Shown one piece after another: positions 41,992-52,988 of a stretch of 64,000 bases of DNA. Every line of letters starts with the position of its first letter. The first letter of the stretch is position 1. Origin of the DNA: Pyropia haitanensis (lineage: Eukaryota > Rhodophyta > Bangiophyceae > Bangiales > Bangiaceae); the NCBI GenBank assembly GCA_008729055.1, contig SDUX01000002.1, positions 1,244,496 through 1,308,495 of the forward strand, given 5' to 3'. Both the position numbers and the translations under genes were made by a program. The notes below the pieces were generated by a model. That model was not told the DNA's origin. It ran no database searches and worked only from the letters and a program-made list of their open reading frames with translations.

Positions 41992-44216
41992 ACGGGCCCG
42001 TGTCGGCCGCGTCCACGGCGGCAACGGCGGGCGACTCGCCGGCCGCGGCCGGCGGCGGCACGGCCACCGACGGCGCCGCGGGTGCGGCGGCCGGCGGCGC
42101 GGCGGCGGCCAGCGCGGCCAAGGCAGACGCCACGCCCACGTCGCCGCCCACGCAGCCCACCGCGGACGACGCGGCGGGTGCCGCGGACGGGGGCGGCGAC
42201 GGCGACGGGGGTGGCGGTGGCGGCGGCGGCGGCGGCGGCGGCCGCGGCGGCCGCCTCGCGTCGCGCCTCTCCACCACTGTCCGGCGGTCGTCGTTTACGG
42301 CGCCTGCGGGGCGGGGCGTCAAGGCGGCGGCGGGGCTCGTCGGCGCCGTGTTTGGCTCGGCCCTCTCGGATGATGGCGGCAGCGCGGGTGGCGGCGGCGG
42401 CGGTGGTGGTGGTGGTGGTGGTCGGGATGGGGGTGGGGGGGGTGGCGGCGGTGGCGGCGGCGGCGGCGGCGGGGACGGCCCGCGCTCGCGGCGGCTGTCG
42501 GCCAAGCGGCTGACGGCCCCCCCGCCGCGGCCAGCGGCGTTGCCCGCTCCCGCCGCGGCGGCCGGCAGCGGCGAGCACGTGGTGGTGCTCGGCGGCGGCA
42601 TTGGCGGCGCCATCTTCCTCCGCAACCTCGCCGCCGCGGCGGCGGCGCCCGACGCACCGCCGGCGGTCGCGGCGCTGCGGCTGACGCTCGTGGAACCCAA
42701 AGAGTACTGGGAGTGTCCGTACGCGGTGCCGCGGGCGCTCATATCGCGCACCTTTCGGCACCGGCTGGACGTGGCGCTCGAAGACTTTTTGCCGCCCGCC
42801 GTGACGCGGGTGCAGGCCGCGGCGGTCGCCGTCGGCGCCGCCGACGTGACCCTCTCCACCGGCGACCGCGTCGCGTACGACCGGCTGGTCGTGGCCACCG
42901 GCCGCGCCTACCCGGGCACGCCCGGCATCCGCGCGACGGTGCCGACGCTGGGCGGGCGGGCGGCGCAGCTGCGCGGCTTTTCCGCCGCCCTCCGCGCGGC
43001 GGGCACGGTGCTGGTTGTTGGCGGCGGCGCGGCGGGGGTGGAGGTGGCCGCGTCGGTCGCGGGGCGGTGGCCGGAAAAGGGGGTGACGCTCGTCCACGCG
43101 GGCGGCCGCCTCATCCCGGCGCTGCCGCCACGCGAGAGCGTCGCCGTCGCCGCGCGGCTCACCGCCCTTGGCGTCGTTGTCGTCCTCGAGACGCGCCTCC
43201 GCCCGGCCGACGCGGCCGAGGCGGCCGCCGACGCCGCGGCGGGCCTGCCGGGGGATGGGGAGGGCGCCTGGCGCAGCGTCACGTCCGCCGCCGTCCGCTA
43301 CCCGGCCGACGTGACGCTCGTGTGTGGCGCGACGGGCGGGCCGACCGCGCCCATCCGCGGCACGGACGTTGGCGACGGCGGCGACGTCATGGCAGACGGC
43401 GGCGCCGGTGCAGGCGGCGGCGCCGGTGGCGGGGTTGGCGGTGGTGGCGGCACCACCGCCGCCGCCGCCGCGGGCGCGCACACGAGCAGCACCGGCGGCG
43501 GCGGCGGCTCGCGTGCCAACACCGCCTTCCTCGCCGGCGCGTACGGCCACCTGCTCGACGGCTCGGGCGCGGTGCGGGTGGACGATGGCCTCGCCGCGCG
43601 CGGCAGCCGCCGGCGCGTCTGGGCGCTCGGCGACGCGTGCAGCATGAGCCCGGTCGCGGGCGCGACGGGCGCGTGGGCCGAGCGCCAGGCGCCCGTCGCG
43701 GCGCGCAACGTGGCCGCCGTCGTGGCCGCCGCCGCCGCGGCGGGCGGGGGCGGCGGCCGCCGGCGGGGGGGGTCGGATGGGAAGCGCGCCGCGGACGGCA
43801 CCGAGGGGGGGGAGCGCCGCGAGAGCACCGCGTCGGGCTCCTCGGGGGGCTCCTCGCTGAGCACCATGGGGGGGGCCACGAGCGGCGGTGGCGGTCTCGG
43901 CGGTCCCGACGGCGCGGCGGCCAATGGGGGTGGGGGTGGCGGCGGCGGCGGCGGCGGCGGCGCGGCGGCGGTGGTGCTCGAGACGCCGCGCCCCCCGCCC
44001 AGCGGCGCGCTCGTCGTGGCGCTCGGTGGTGGCGGTGGCGCGGCGGCGGCGGCGGCGGCAGCGGCGGCGGCAGCGGCGTTTGGCTCGCGGCGGCGGCGGG
44101 CCAAGGCGGCGGCGGCCAAGAATGTGGACATGGGGCTCGCCCGCACGTGCGCGCTGGTCGGCGCGGCGGTGGCGGACGTGGACAAGCACCGGCGGCAGTC
44201 GCGGACAACGTCGTGA
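35456..44216 (+). CDS. Very large disordered protein ending in an AIF/FSP1-like NAD(P)H oxidoreductase
   Basis: Reads as one chain of about 2,920 residues if one base is restored in each of two G runs (39328-39343 and 40594-40605); the frame steps 2 to 1 to 0, as in other genes here. The start is uncertain: ATGs at 35456 or 35654. The first about 2,370 residues are Ala/Pro/Gly/Ser-rich with poly-Pro runs, short basic islands (KTKRLISMSLGSKSLRS, GTFLRVSLRLREIA, GRRKLSLRLRDAALSALR) and at least seven PRS-x-S motifs. Before the enzyme comes an Ala-rich helix with a charged part (AVEARREAAAVADMEEHWRL). The enzyme domain (about 42570-43730) has EHVVVLGGGIGG for FAD, VEPKEYWECPYAVPRALI, YDRLVVATG, TVLVVGGGAAGVEVA for NAD(P)H and VWALGDACS, typical of AIF-homologue/FSP1-type quinone reductases. 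The C-terminal about 160 residues are low complexity again. The domain is certain. The single-gene model is inference; two adjacent genes remain possible. Confidence 0.6.
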
Positions 44217-44794
44217 GGGGGGGAAACGGGGGGGGGGCGGGGGGGGGGGGAGGGGAGTTTGTAGGGCGGAGGGGTAGGCGGGGGTGGTGGGCGCTCCCTG
44301 TGGTTGCGTGGAGGAGTAGGGGAGGGACACAAAGCGGCGACTCCGCTCAACACTTGCAGTCGTGGTGTACATACGAGGAGCGATCCAGTCGGTGAACAGT
44401 AAGCCCGAATTCGCCTCCCCGGATACGCGTCGGGTGAGTCCACCACGAAAACTTCTGGACAGAGTTCGTCGGATTTAAACTTGCTGACACCCTCCGTTCC
44501 ATGACCACTTGCACGGAGTACGATGCAGTCCGGCGCCGAGCCACTCCGTTGCTCTGGCCAACGGTCGTGCGGGGTCTTGTTCCCGTCCCTGCAGGCCGTG
44601 TTCCTGCACGTAGCCTACGAGCGGTCCGCTTCGTGCACTGCGCACTGCTGCTGTCCGTTAGACTGCCCCCAGCCCGTCAACTCGCGTCGTTTGTGTCCTG
44701 GGCTCCCCTCCCCTCGTGCTGTCTCTCCGGCTCACGAGCCCCTCCCCCCCACCACCTGACATCCCTGCCGCCCCCTCTCGCCAGCCTCATCACC
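44217..44794. other. Spacer and presumed promoter of the RRM gene
   Basis: Begins with G runs just after the oxidoreductase stop. At 44330-44560 composition is balanced, which suits a core promoter and 5' leader for the gene starting at 44795. The RRM frame is open upstream to 44501 but without an ATG that suits the family. Confidence 0.4.
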
Positions 44795-45852
44795 ATGGCT
44801 GCGGCGGCGGCCTCCCCGCCCACCACCACCGATGACACGTCGCCCTTCCCTCCGGCCGACTCGCTGGAGCGCGCCGTCCTCGTCACGGGCCTGGCGCCCG
44901 CCACCACCGAGGCCACCCTCCGCGACTTCTTCTCCTTTTGCGGCAAGCTCGTCGCGCTCCGCTCGCGGGAGGTCCCCGCGGGCGCCGCCGGCTCCCCCGC
45001 CCCATCCATGGAGGCGGTGCTGGTATTTGACACCCCCACCGCCCGCCAGACGGCGCTGCTGCTGCACGACTCGGCGCTCGCCGACGTGCGCGTGTGTATC
45101 ACGCCGGCGGCGGCGGGGTGGAGCGACACCCCGCCGCCGCCGCCGCCGCCGCCCGCGGTCGCGGCGGCCGACGGCACGCCCGCCGCGGCGGCGGCAGAGT
45201 CGACGCCGTCGTCGGCGGACGGCGCCGCCCGTGACGGCGGCGGCGGGCGGCCGCGCAGCCCAGCGGCGGCGGCCGCCGCCGCGGCGGCTGCCGCCGCGGC
45301 GGGCCTCCCCCGCGCCGAGGCGATCCGCGCCTTTTTCGCCCGCGTCACCGCCGAGGCGGCCCGCGCGGCGGGCGCCATCGAGGCCAGCCCCGTGGTCAGC
45401 AGCGTCCGCGCGCAGGCCGCGGACGTGGACGCGGCGTACCAGCTGTCGGAGCGGGTCGCCGCGGCGGGCGCGCTCGCACGCACCAAGACCGCGGAGCTCA
45501 CGTCGGGCGTCGTTGCCGCCGCCCACACCGTCGACGAGACGTACGGCGTGCGGCGCGGGGTGGAGGCGGGGGTGGAAAAGGCGGGCGCTGTTGTTGGCGG
45601 CGTCCGCGACGAGGCGATGCGCAACGAGGGCGTCCGCGCGGCGGTGGGGGCGGTGGGGGGGGGGTGGAAGCGGCGCTCGGCATGGGCCGCGCCGCCGTCG
45701 GCGCTGCGTGGAAGGGCGGGGAGGACCTGGTGCGCTCGTTTGGGCCGGTCGTGGAGAACATGGCGGGCGTGCCGCCGGCGGCGGCGCCGCCGCCGCCGGC
45801 CGCGGCGGCGCGGCCGGCGCCGCCGCCCACGTCTCCGACGGCCGAGCTGTAG
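44795..45852 (+). CDS. RRM protein of the BPA1/VIP1-like type
   Basis: From the ATG at 44795 (context caccatgg), about 352 residues, with one base restored in the G run near 45652-45663, where the frame moves from the first part to LGMGRAAVGAAWKGGEDLVRSF and a stop at 45852. The RRM spans about residues 24-105: AVLVTGL (RNP2), TTEATLRDFFSFCGKLVAL, then MEAVLVFDTPTARQTALLL in place of RNP1, whose aromatic residues are missing. A disordered Pro/Ala linker follows, then a long helical region with SSVRAQAADVDAAYQLSERV and AAHTVDETYGV. An RRM plus a helical tail carrying a DE-x-Y motif is the layout of plant BPA1/VIP1-like proteins (partners of the lipid-transfer protein ACD11) and fungal Vip1. 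The weak RNP1 suggests protein or lipid contacts rather than RNA. Confidence 0.65.
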
Positions 45853-46462
45853 GGGTCGCCGCCGAGTCCACGGAGGCCCAGTTTTTCTTATGTGCCCTGC
45901 ACGCGTCGTTCCCTGGCGCGCCGCTACGCTGGGCGAGTTTGTGCTTGCAAGGCAGGGAGGGGGGACCGACGGGTCAACGCTCCCAGCCCCACCCGTGCGT
46001 TTGTCAATCCGACAGCAGGCCGGCACGCTCCGCGACCGCAAGGGACGGGCGGCTGGCCGTGTGGCCCAGGGGTGGCTCTGCCCCCATGAAAAAAGAAAGA
46101 AACCGGCACCCCCCCATGTCGGGCGACTCCCTACTGACGCCAGCCACGATGACCGGGCGGCCAGGCGCCGGCTGAGGGTGCCATCCACGGCAGCCGTGCG
46201 AGCTCCCCCCGACGACAGCGGGTGGGCGCGCGCCCGGTCGCTGTGGTCGGCGACCAACCGACTCTGGGTGCACCCGGTGCCCCCCGTCACGGGGCGCGGC
46301 CGCCGCCGCGCGGGCAGAGCCGGGCACAGGCCGCGGCCCGCACGGCCGGCGGCGCCACCGTGGCCGCCGCGGCTGCCGCGCGCACCTGACCTCCCCCACC
46401 CCCCCGTTCGCGGCGGGGTGGCGGCGACCACGGCGGCGCGGTGGGCGCGCCCCCCCAGCCCC
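45853..46462. other. Spacer between convergent RRM and sulfotransferase-like genes
   Basis: 610 bp holding both 3' UTRs. Open frames are shadows of low complexity. No gene seen. Confidence 0.5.
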
Positions 46463-47266
46463 TCACGCGCGGTCGACCCCCCCCCCCAGCGCCGTGGCCG
46501 CGACGGCGGCGGCCATGGCCACCGCCGCGACCGCGGCGGGCGCCAGCCGCCGCGCGCGCTCGGCGAGCGCCGCGTTGCGGACGCGGCCAAAAAAGGCCGG
46601 CACCCCCCCCGCCGCGTTGACGCGCGGGTAGGGCACCGCCGGGACGGGGAGCCCCAAAAACGCACACAGCGGCGCCCAGCCGTCGCCGAGGTTCATGACG
46701 AGCAGCCGCTCGGGGGGGATGGCCGCCACCACCGCCGCGTTGTGCGCCTCGTACGCGGCGACGCAGGGGCGCTCGGCGAGGCGGTGGCCGCGCCGGCCGA
46801 GGTGCCACGACCCAAACAGCGGCCCAAACATGATGCGCGTCTGCCAGTCACCCGCGATGCGGAGGCGCGGCGCCGCCCACCCCCAGCCGCGGATGGTCGC
46901 CCACAGCGTGTGGATGAGCGTGGACCACGAGCGGAACCAGTCGGCCGACGGGCGGACGGTGAGGACGACCTTGGCGTCGGGGAAGGCCGCCGCGAGGTCC
47001 GCGTAGTGGAGGCAGATGGGAAAGTCGACGGCGGCGGCGTAGCCGCGGTCGGTGAGGAGGGCGGCCCAGTCGGGGTGGCCGCCGCTGGCGGCGTCGCGGG
47101 ACGCGGCGTCCCACGCGTGGAGGTCCGCGGCGGACGAGTGGGGTGGCGACGGCAGCAGGATCGACTCCATGTGATAGACGGGCGCGGCGTAGAGGATCTC
47201 GAGCGCCCGCGCGAGCGACAGCGTGCCCGTCCGCCCATAGCCGGCGCCAATGACTTTGAGCGTCAT
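46463..47266 (-). CDS. Sulfotransferase-like (Sulfotransfer_4) protein with C-terminal membrane helix
   Basis: Intronless, 267 residues from the ATG at 47266. MTLKVIGAGYGRTGTLSLAR carries the P-loop-like 5'-phosphosulfate-binding motif near the N-terminus, and VVLTVRPSADWFRSW matches the 3'-phosphate-binding region. In between come the family blocks YHMESILL and WAALLTDRGYAAAVDFPICLHY. C-terminally LLVMNLGDGWAPLCAFLGLPVPAVPYPRVN is the usual ending. An extra Ala/Val helix of about 20 residues (APAAVAAVAMAAAVAATAL) near the C-terminus suggests a membrane tail. Proteins of this family are common in algae and fungi and are annotated as PAPS-dependent sulfotransferases, but most have no proven substrate. 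Here catalysis is inferred. Confidence 0.85.
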   Translation of the reverse strand: MTLKVIGAGYGRTGTLSLARALEILYAAPVYHMESILLPSPPHSSAADLHAWDAASRDAASGGHPDWAALLTDRGYAAAVDFPICLHYADLAAAFPDAKVVLTVRPSADWFRSWSTLIHTLWATIRGWGWAAPRLRIAGDWQTRIMFGPLFGSWHLGRRGHRLAERPCVAAYEAHNAAVVAAIPPERLLVMNLGDGWAPLCAFLGLPVPAVPYPRVNAAGGVPAFFGRVRNAALAERARRLAPAAVAAVAMAAAVAATALGGGVDRA

Positions 47267-48325
47267 GGCGCGTGGGTGGCGGCCGACGGGGGAACGGGTG
47301 AATGAAGAGAATGGGGAAGGGGGGGGGGGGGAAGGGAGCGGCAGCAGTCGGAGAAGCCCGCGATGAAATAGGAAGGAAGCGGGGAGGGTCGAGGGGGGGG
47401 GGGGCGGGGAATGGGAAGTGCACTGGTGGGAGACGCGCCAGGAGACAGGAGAGACGGTAGCGGGGATGGGCACGTGCGGGCCCAGCTGTATGTACTGTAG
47501 TTTGTTCCTCTCTCTGGCTACCGACGACCGTGGATCACGGCTCACGCTGAATCACAGTCGGGGACGCCGCCGCCGCCGCCAGCTGGTGCGGCGCGGACTT
47601 GACCGCGGCAGTCAACCGTCCGCCCACCAGCGCGGCACGACCGCCACTGTTGGCGTCACGGGGCGCGGACAAAGCGGCGACAACGACGGCGGCGGTGACG
47701 GCCGTGGCGGCCGCGGCGTCGGGAAAGGGAGGGGGGTGGGGCGAAATGGGGAGGGGGCGCGGGGGTAGGCCGCCAGTGCGGACGCGCGCCGCCGCCTGCT
47801 TTGCGCGCGTCGCAGCAGCGTCGGCGGCGCGGCGGGTGACCCCGCCGCGGGCGGCCGCGCCGCCGCCCGCGCCGCGGCCACGGGGCGGTGGCGGACCGGC
47901 GGGAGGGGCGGCGGCCGCGACGGGCGGCGCGGCCGCCGCGTGCCGCCGCGGGCGGCCGCCGCCGCCGCGCCGCGCGCGCCGCGGCGGCCGCCGCCGCCCG
48001 CGCCGCCGCCGCCGCGCGGCCGCCACCGCGGCGGGCAGCGGCGCGGCCGCCGCCGACCGCGCCGCCGCCCGTCCGTGCCCGCCCTGTGGCGGGCGCTCGC
48101 CGCCGCGGCCGGCGGCGCGGCCAACGTCTTTTTCTTGGCACACCCAGCCGCGCGGCGGCGGCAGCGGCCGTCTAGTAGCGCGCGCACGGGGTGCGCGCCC
48201 CGCGCGACGGGCAGCCGGCCGTCCGCACCCCCCTTCCCCCCCCCTCCCCTCCCCCACTGCGGGCACCCCGCTTTCCCCCCGGGTCACCCACCCACCCGGC
48301 GCGCTCTCCCCCCCCCCCCCCCGCC
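47267..48325. other. GC-rich spacer, no recognisable gene
   Basis: About 1.06 kb upstream of the sulfotransferase-like gene and downstream of WDR18. The first about 270 bp are moderately AT and C/T-rich in the minus direction, fitting a 5' leader. From 47650 to 48180 both strands are open and Ala/Arg-rich without motifs. A C run ends at 48322, beside the WDR18 stop. Confidence 0.4.
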
Positions 48326-48443
48326 TCAAAGCGGAAACGCGCCGTCCGCGAGCAGCCCACACAGCCGGCGCCCCGCGGCGGCCATCGCCCCATTCTCCCG
48401 CGTCAGCCGCGCCACCTGCGCCCGCAGGGCGGCCACCTCCTCT

Positions 48444-48477
<34 letters not shown>

Positions 48478-49831
48478 GCACGCCCCCCCCCGCCGCGCAC
48501 GCGCCGTCGTCCTCCCCCCCCCACCCGCCGCGGCCGCCGCAACCGCCGCGTCGACCACCGCCCACACCGCCGCGGTGCGGCGGTCGGCGGCGGCGGTGGC
48601 GGCGGCGGCGGCGGCAACGGCGCCGGCGCCGTCTGCGACGCCGAGCGGCGGCGCCCACTCGGCGGCGGTGGCCGCCCGCGCGAGCGGCGGCGGCGGCCGC
48701 GCGGCGGCGGCGGCGACGGCGGCGGCGGCGGCGGCGGCCGCGGCGGACGCCGCGGGCGGCGGGTGGCCGCCCGCGGCGGCGGGGAGGAGCGCCAGCCGCA
48801 CCCACCCGGCGGGGTGGCGGCCATAGACGCGGAGCACCGCGCCCGCGGCGGGCGCCCACACCCGCACGCTGCCGTCGGCGTAGGCGGCGACGAGGCCGCC
48901 GCCGCCGTCGGCGGCGGCCGCACCGGCACTGGCAGCGGCGGGGGTGCCCCCAACGGGCGGCACGGCCAGGTCGGTGACGGCGCCCGCGGCGGCGGGCGCG
49001 CGGAGCGCCGTGGCGGGCGCCGCGGGCAGTGCCGGGTGGAGCGCCGCGACCGCGACGGCGCGCACGCCGCCGTCGGCGCAGCCAATGTACGCGGCGGCCT
49101 CGTCGGGCGCCCACGCGGCGGCCGTTGCGGGGGCGGGGAGGAGGATGCCGCCGACCGCCGCGCCCGACGGCAGGTGCGTGACGCGGCCGCCGCCGTCGGC
49201 GGCGGCGGTGAGGAGGCGCGCCGACAGGCCGCCGCTGCCAATCGCCATGGCCGTGACGGGGAGGGGGTGGGGGGAGAGGGTGGTGAGGGCGGTGGGGGGG
49301 GGGGGGGCGGGGGGGGGGAGCGCCGCCGCGTCCCCGCCGCCGCCCGCCGCCGCCAGCGGCCGCGTCGCGAGCAGCCCCACCGTTGGCCACAGCGCGACGA
49401 GGCCGTCCCCCCCCGCGGTGACCACCCCCGCCCCATCATCCGTCCAGCCGAGTGCGGTGACCCCACGGTAGTGGGCGTCCCACGCGCGGAGCAGCGCGCC
49501 CGACGCCGCGTCCCACACGTACGCGCGGCCCGACGCGGCGGCGGCGGCGAGCCACGCGCCGCACGGGGACGCGGCGGCCGCGACGAGCGGCCGCTCGGGG
49601 GGGGCCACCCGCATGAGTGGCGCGCCGCCCCGGGGCGGCAGCGCGTGTGCGGTCGTGCCGCCGGGGGGGAAGGCGTACAGGCGGCCGCCGCCGTGCGTGA
49701 GCGCCAGGGGGGGGGGGGGGAGCCGGGGGGGGGGGGGGGAGGGCGAGCGTGTGGCGTGGCGCCGTGTCGGCAGGGCCGTGGAGGTGGACGCCGTCGGCTC
49801 CCGAGGAGAGGATGGTGTAGGGGGGCGCCAT
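48326..49831 (-). CDS. WDR18: WDR18/IPI3 homologue, Rix1/PELP1 ribosome-biogenesis complex subunit
   Basis: From the ATG at 49831 (MAPPYTILSSGADGVHLHG) to a stop at 48326, about 502 residues with three bases restored: two in the adjacent G runs around 49707-49740 and one in the C runs around 48480-48530. WD repeats follow in the WDR18 order: VAAAASPCGAWLAAAAASGR then AYVWDAASGALLRAWDAHYR; GVTALGWTDDGAGVVTAGGD then GLVALWPTVGLL; LPVTAMAIGSGGLSARLLTA; ATAAAWAPDEAAAYIGCADG; and LVAAYADGSVRVWAPAAGAV. The C-terminal coiled coil (EEVAALRAQVARLTREN, then RLCGLLADG) is the dimerisation helix typical of Ipi3/WDR18 and separates it from other WD proteins. The complex acts in late 60S subunit maturation in the nucleus. 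Human WDR18 is 432 residues. It is divergent from the MINPP-like gene, 672 bp away. Confidence 0.8.
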
Positions 49832-50503
49832 GGTTGGGGGGAATGAGGAGGGGGGGGGGGGGGGGGGGGGGGTGGGGGGCGAGGGGGGAGCCTGCTGTTG
49901 CTGCGGCCGGCGACGACGACGACGACGGCTCTTCCTTTGCTCCGCCGTCATCGACGCGGCGACCACGTCTCCCCGTCAATGAGTAGTTGATCCACATGAA
50001 CTTGCGAATTGCAGTCGGCGCGTTTCCAGTCGCCACTGCCACAAGTCCCCGTTGGGGTCACAGCCTCATCCCCGACCCATCTTCCGCCAGCGCACGTTCC
50101 CAACCGGGTCCATCCACACTGTCAATTCCAGAGGCCGCTCCCCTGCGCGCCACCGCACTCGGCAGCACCACGCAACAAGGTGTGTGGGTGGCGGGCGGTG
50201 CGCCTTGTGCCCGCCGCTCGCCACCGCCCGGCCGTGCCACCCGCCCACCCCTTTTGCGCCTGCCGCCGTCCCCGCCACCGCCAACGCCACCGCCACCGCC
50301 ACCGCAATCACCACCAACACGGTCACTGTGAAGGAGCACCGCTACCCCGCTCTGCGCGTCTTGGACCGCGGCGCCCAGCGCTCCCCCCCTACCCGACGGT
50401 CCGCGTCGCGGCGGCGCTTGCGGCTGGCGCAGGTGGTGCGCGTCGGGCAGGGCAGGCGCTCCCCCCCCCTCACCCCCCCTCCTCCATCCCCACGCTTCCA
50501 GGG
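49832..50503. promoter_or_regulatory. Shared upstream region of WDR18 and the MINPP-like gene
   Basis: 672 bp between divergent ATGs. The central part (about 49960-50200) is the least GC-biased and probably carries both promoters. A G run of about 25 bases lies at 49848-49871. No factor sites are identified. Confidence 0.4.
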
Positions 50504-50873
50504 ATGAGACCCCCACCGGATGAAGTCGCCGACGCGGCCGCGCTGCTCGCCGACGATGTCGAGGCCGACCGGCTCGGCGGGGCGGGCGTCCCGCCGTCCG
50601 CCCCCGCCCCCGGCGGCGGGGGCTCCCACTATGGCTCCCTCGCGCTCATTGTGGTGCTGCTGCTGACGCTCTTTGGCGTCGCCTCCTTCACCGACCACCT
50701 GCAGCGCCCGCACGTGGCCGACGTGTCGACCGTGCCGGGCTCGGGGGGGGGGGCCGCGGGCGCCGTCGACAGCCTATCGGGGGGGGTGGTGCCGACTGGT
50801 GCCGACGACAGGGAGCCGCCACCTGCTGGTGCCGGTGCGGCCGCCGCCGTTCGCAACGCCACGGCCGGCGTCA

Positions 50874-50925
<52 letters not shown>

Positions 50926-52988
50926 GGCTACGACGGCGGCGGGTGGCGCGCACCCACCCGCGACCACCGGTGGGTCTGGCGGTGACGCCGGGGCGGCGGC
51001 CCCGCCGCCGCCGCCCGCCGCGCCCGGCTCCCCCGCTGAACCTGCGGGGGGGCTCGTCGCGACCGACCGCGAGTGCCTGGCGGGCTTCCGGGCGAGCCAG
51101 CACCTCGGCACCCGGGGGGGATACCCGACGCCCGCCCGCGTCGCCGCGCCGGCCGTGCCCGCCGGGGAGGCCGCCGCCGCGGCGGCAGCAGCAGCAGCGG
51201 CGGCGGCACAGGGGTCGGCCGCCGCCGTGGCCACGCCCGTCGGCCGGGCGGCCGCGGCGGCGGCGGCCGACCCCGCCGCCGACCCGTCGTGCCGCCTGGT
51301 GCACGTGTCGGTGGTGGGCCGCGAGGCGGCGGTGCCGCCGTCGGCCGCCGCGGTGGCGCGGCTGGACCGGCTGGCCACCTTCCTCGGCGCCGCCCTCCCC
51401 GCCGCCGCGGCTGGCCGTCGAGCGGGCGGCGGCGGCGGTGGCGGCGCGGGCGCGGCGCCGACGCCGCCCCCGTGGCTGTGGGGGTGGACCAACCCGTGGC
51501 ACCGCGCAGGCGGCGCGCGGGGGGACGGTGGCGGCCTGACGCGCGCGGGCCACGACGGCGCCGCCGCGCTCGGTGCCCGCCTGTGGCGGACGTACGGGCC
51601 GGCGCTGGCCGCCGCGGCGGCGCGAGCGGCGCCGCCGCCCGCGGGCGGCCGCGGCCACCCCCCCGCTGTGGCGCGCGTGCGCGTGCGCGCGTCGGGGGGA
51701 GACGCCGTCCTCTCCACCGCCACCGCCCTGCGGGACGGCCTTGCCGCCGCGGCGGCGGCACCCGGGCGTGCGGCGGGCGGCTCCCCCCCACCCCCCGCCC
51801 CTACGGTGGGGCCGGTTGAGGCGCTCCCCGCGGGCGCCACCGAGGTCCTCCGCTTCACCGAGGCGTGCGCCGCGTTTGTGCGCTTCGCTGCGTCCGTGGC
51901 GGGCAACCGCCCCGGCGCGGACCGCGCGCGGCTGGACGGGATGGCCAAGGCGCTGGGCGCCACGCTCGGCGTGGCGCACGTGGACGGGCAGCACGCGGCG
52001 GCCGCGCTCGACGCGTGCGCCGCCGAGGCGGCCAACGGGAGTGCCACGCCCGCCGCCGCGGCGGCCGCAGCTGCCGCGGCTGCCGCCGACGGTGGGTGGT
52101 GTGGGCTGCTGCCGCCGGCGGGGGTGCTCGACGTGGAGCGGGCCGAGGAGGCGGCCGCCCCGTTCTTCAAAGCCCGCGCCGCGTTCCCGGCGCTCGCCCA
52201 GCCGCTGGTCGCGGACCTGCTCGCCTCCCTCGACGCGTGTGCGGCGGGGGAGGGGGGGAACGGCTCGACGGCGGGCGGCAACGCCACCGTCCCTGCCCGC
52301 GCGCCGTGCATCAGCCTCGACGTGCGCGTCGGCTCGCACCACACGCTCGTGCCGCTGCTGACAATGCTCCGCGTGTTCCGGACGCCAAACACGGATGACG
52401 AGGGTGCGGCGGGGGGGGGGGGTCTCCTCCGCCGCACACGGTGCGCGCCACCGGACGGGGGATGGTGGCCGCCGACATGCTGCCGTCGATGCACGCTACT
52501 GCCGACGCGACCACGTCGGTGAATGTGAATGGCTGCCGCGCCTACCTGAGCACGATGGCGCCGTACGGCGCCAACGTGGCGGTGGAGCTGCACCGGTGCG
52601 AGGCACCCGCAGCGGCGGTGGCGGCGACGGCGGCGGCGCCCTCAGGCCGGGCTGCCGCGGCCGCGGCCGCGGCGGCCGCCCCTCCCCCCCCCCCACCGTC
52701 ACCCACGTGGTGCGGCTGCGGCTGCACGAGCGGTACGTCCCCGCGCTGCCCGCGTGTGGCGGCGCCGCTGCGTGTGGCCTGCGCACAGTGCGGTCGTGGT
52801 TGGCACCGGTCCTCGCCGCCGACTGGGACGCTCAGTGCGCGGTGGACCGGGTGCCGACCGCGGCGGGCGGTGGCGGCGGGGGGGGGGTGGGGGGGGCGGG
52901 GCTTCCGGTTCACCCGCAGTGGGGGGACGGGTGGGGGTGGGGGTGGCGGCGCCGGCGGCGGCGAGACGTGGCGGCGACTGGCGGGTAG
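50504..52988 (+). CDS. Membrane-anchored MINPP-like histidine phosphatase, catalytic motifs lost
   Basis: From the ATG at 50504, about 828 residues with one base restored at each of two runs (G run near 52411-52421, C run near 52684-52696). A single hydrophobic helix near residues 48-64 (YGSLALIVVLLLTLFGVAS) with acidic cytosolic N-terminus suggests a type II membrane protein. Then a Gly/Ala/Pro linker. The MINPP framework is clear: CRLVHVSVV...LDRLATFL, WLWGWTNPWH...LTRAGHDGAAALGARLW, FTEACAAFVRF, SHHTLVPLLTMLRVF, MAPYGANVAVELHRCE and LHERYVPALPACGG. However the RHGxRxP motif is GREAAVP here and the distal HAE motif is SHH, so phosphate transfer by the normal mechanism looks impossible. It could bind inositol phosphates without hydrolysis. 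NGS and NAT sites would suit a lumenal domain. Family call good, inactivity inferred. Confidence 0.7.

Noticed and set aside
47535..50042. 835-codon minus-strand ORF
   Set aside because: It overlaps WDR18 in another frame and consists of Arg/Pro-rich shadow sequence; WDR18 explains the conserved signal.
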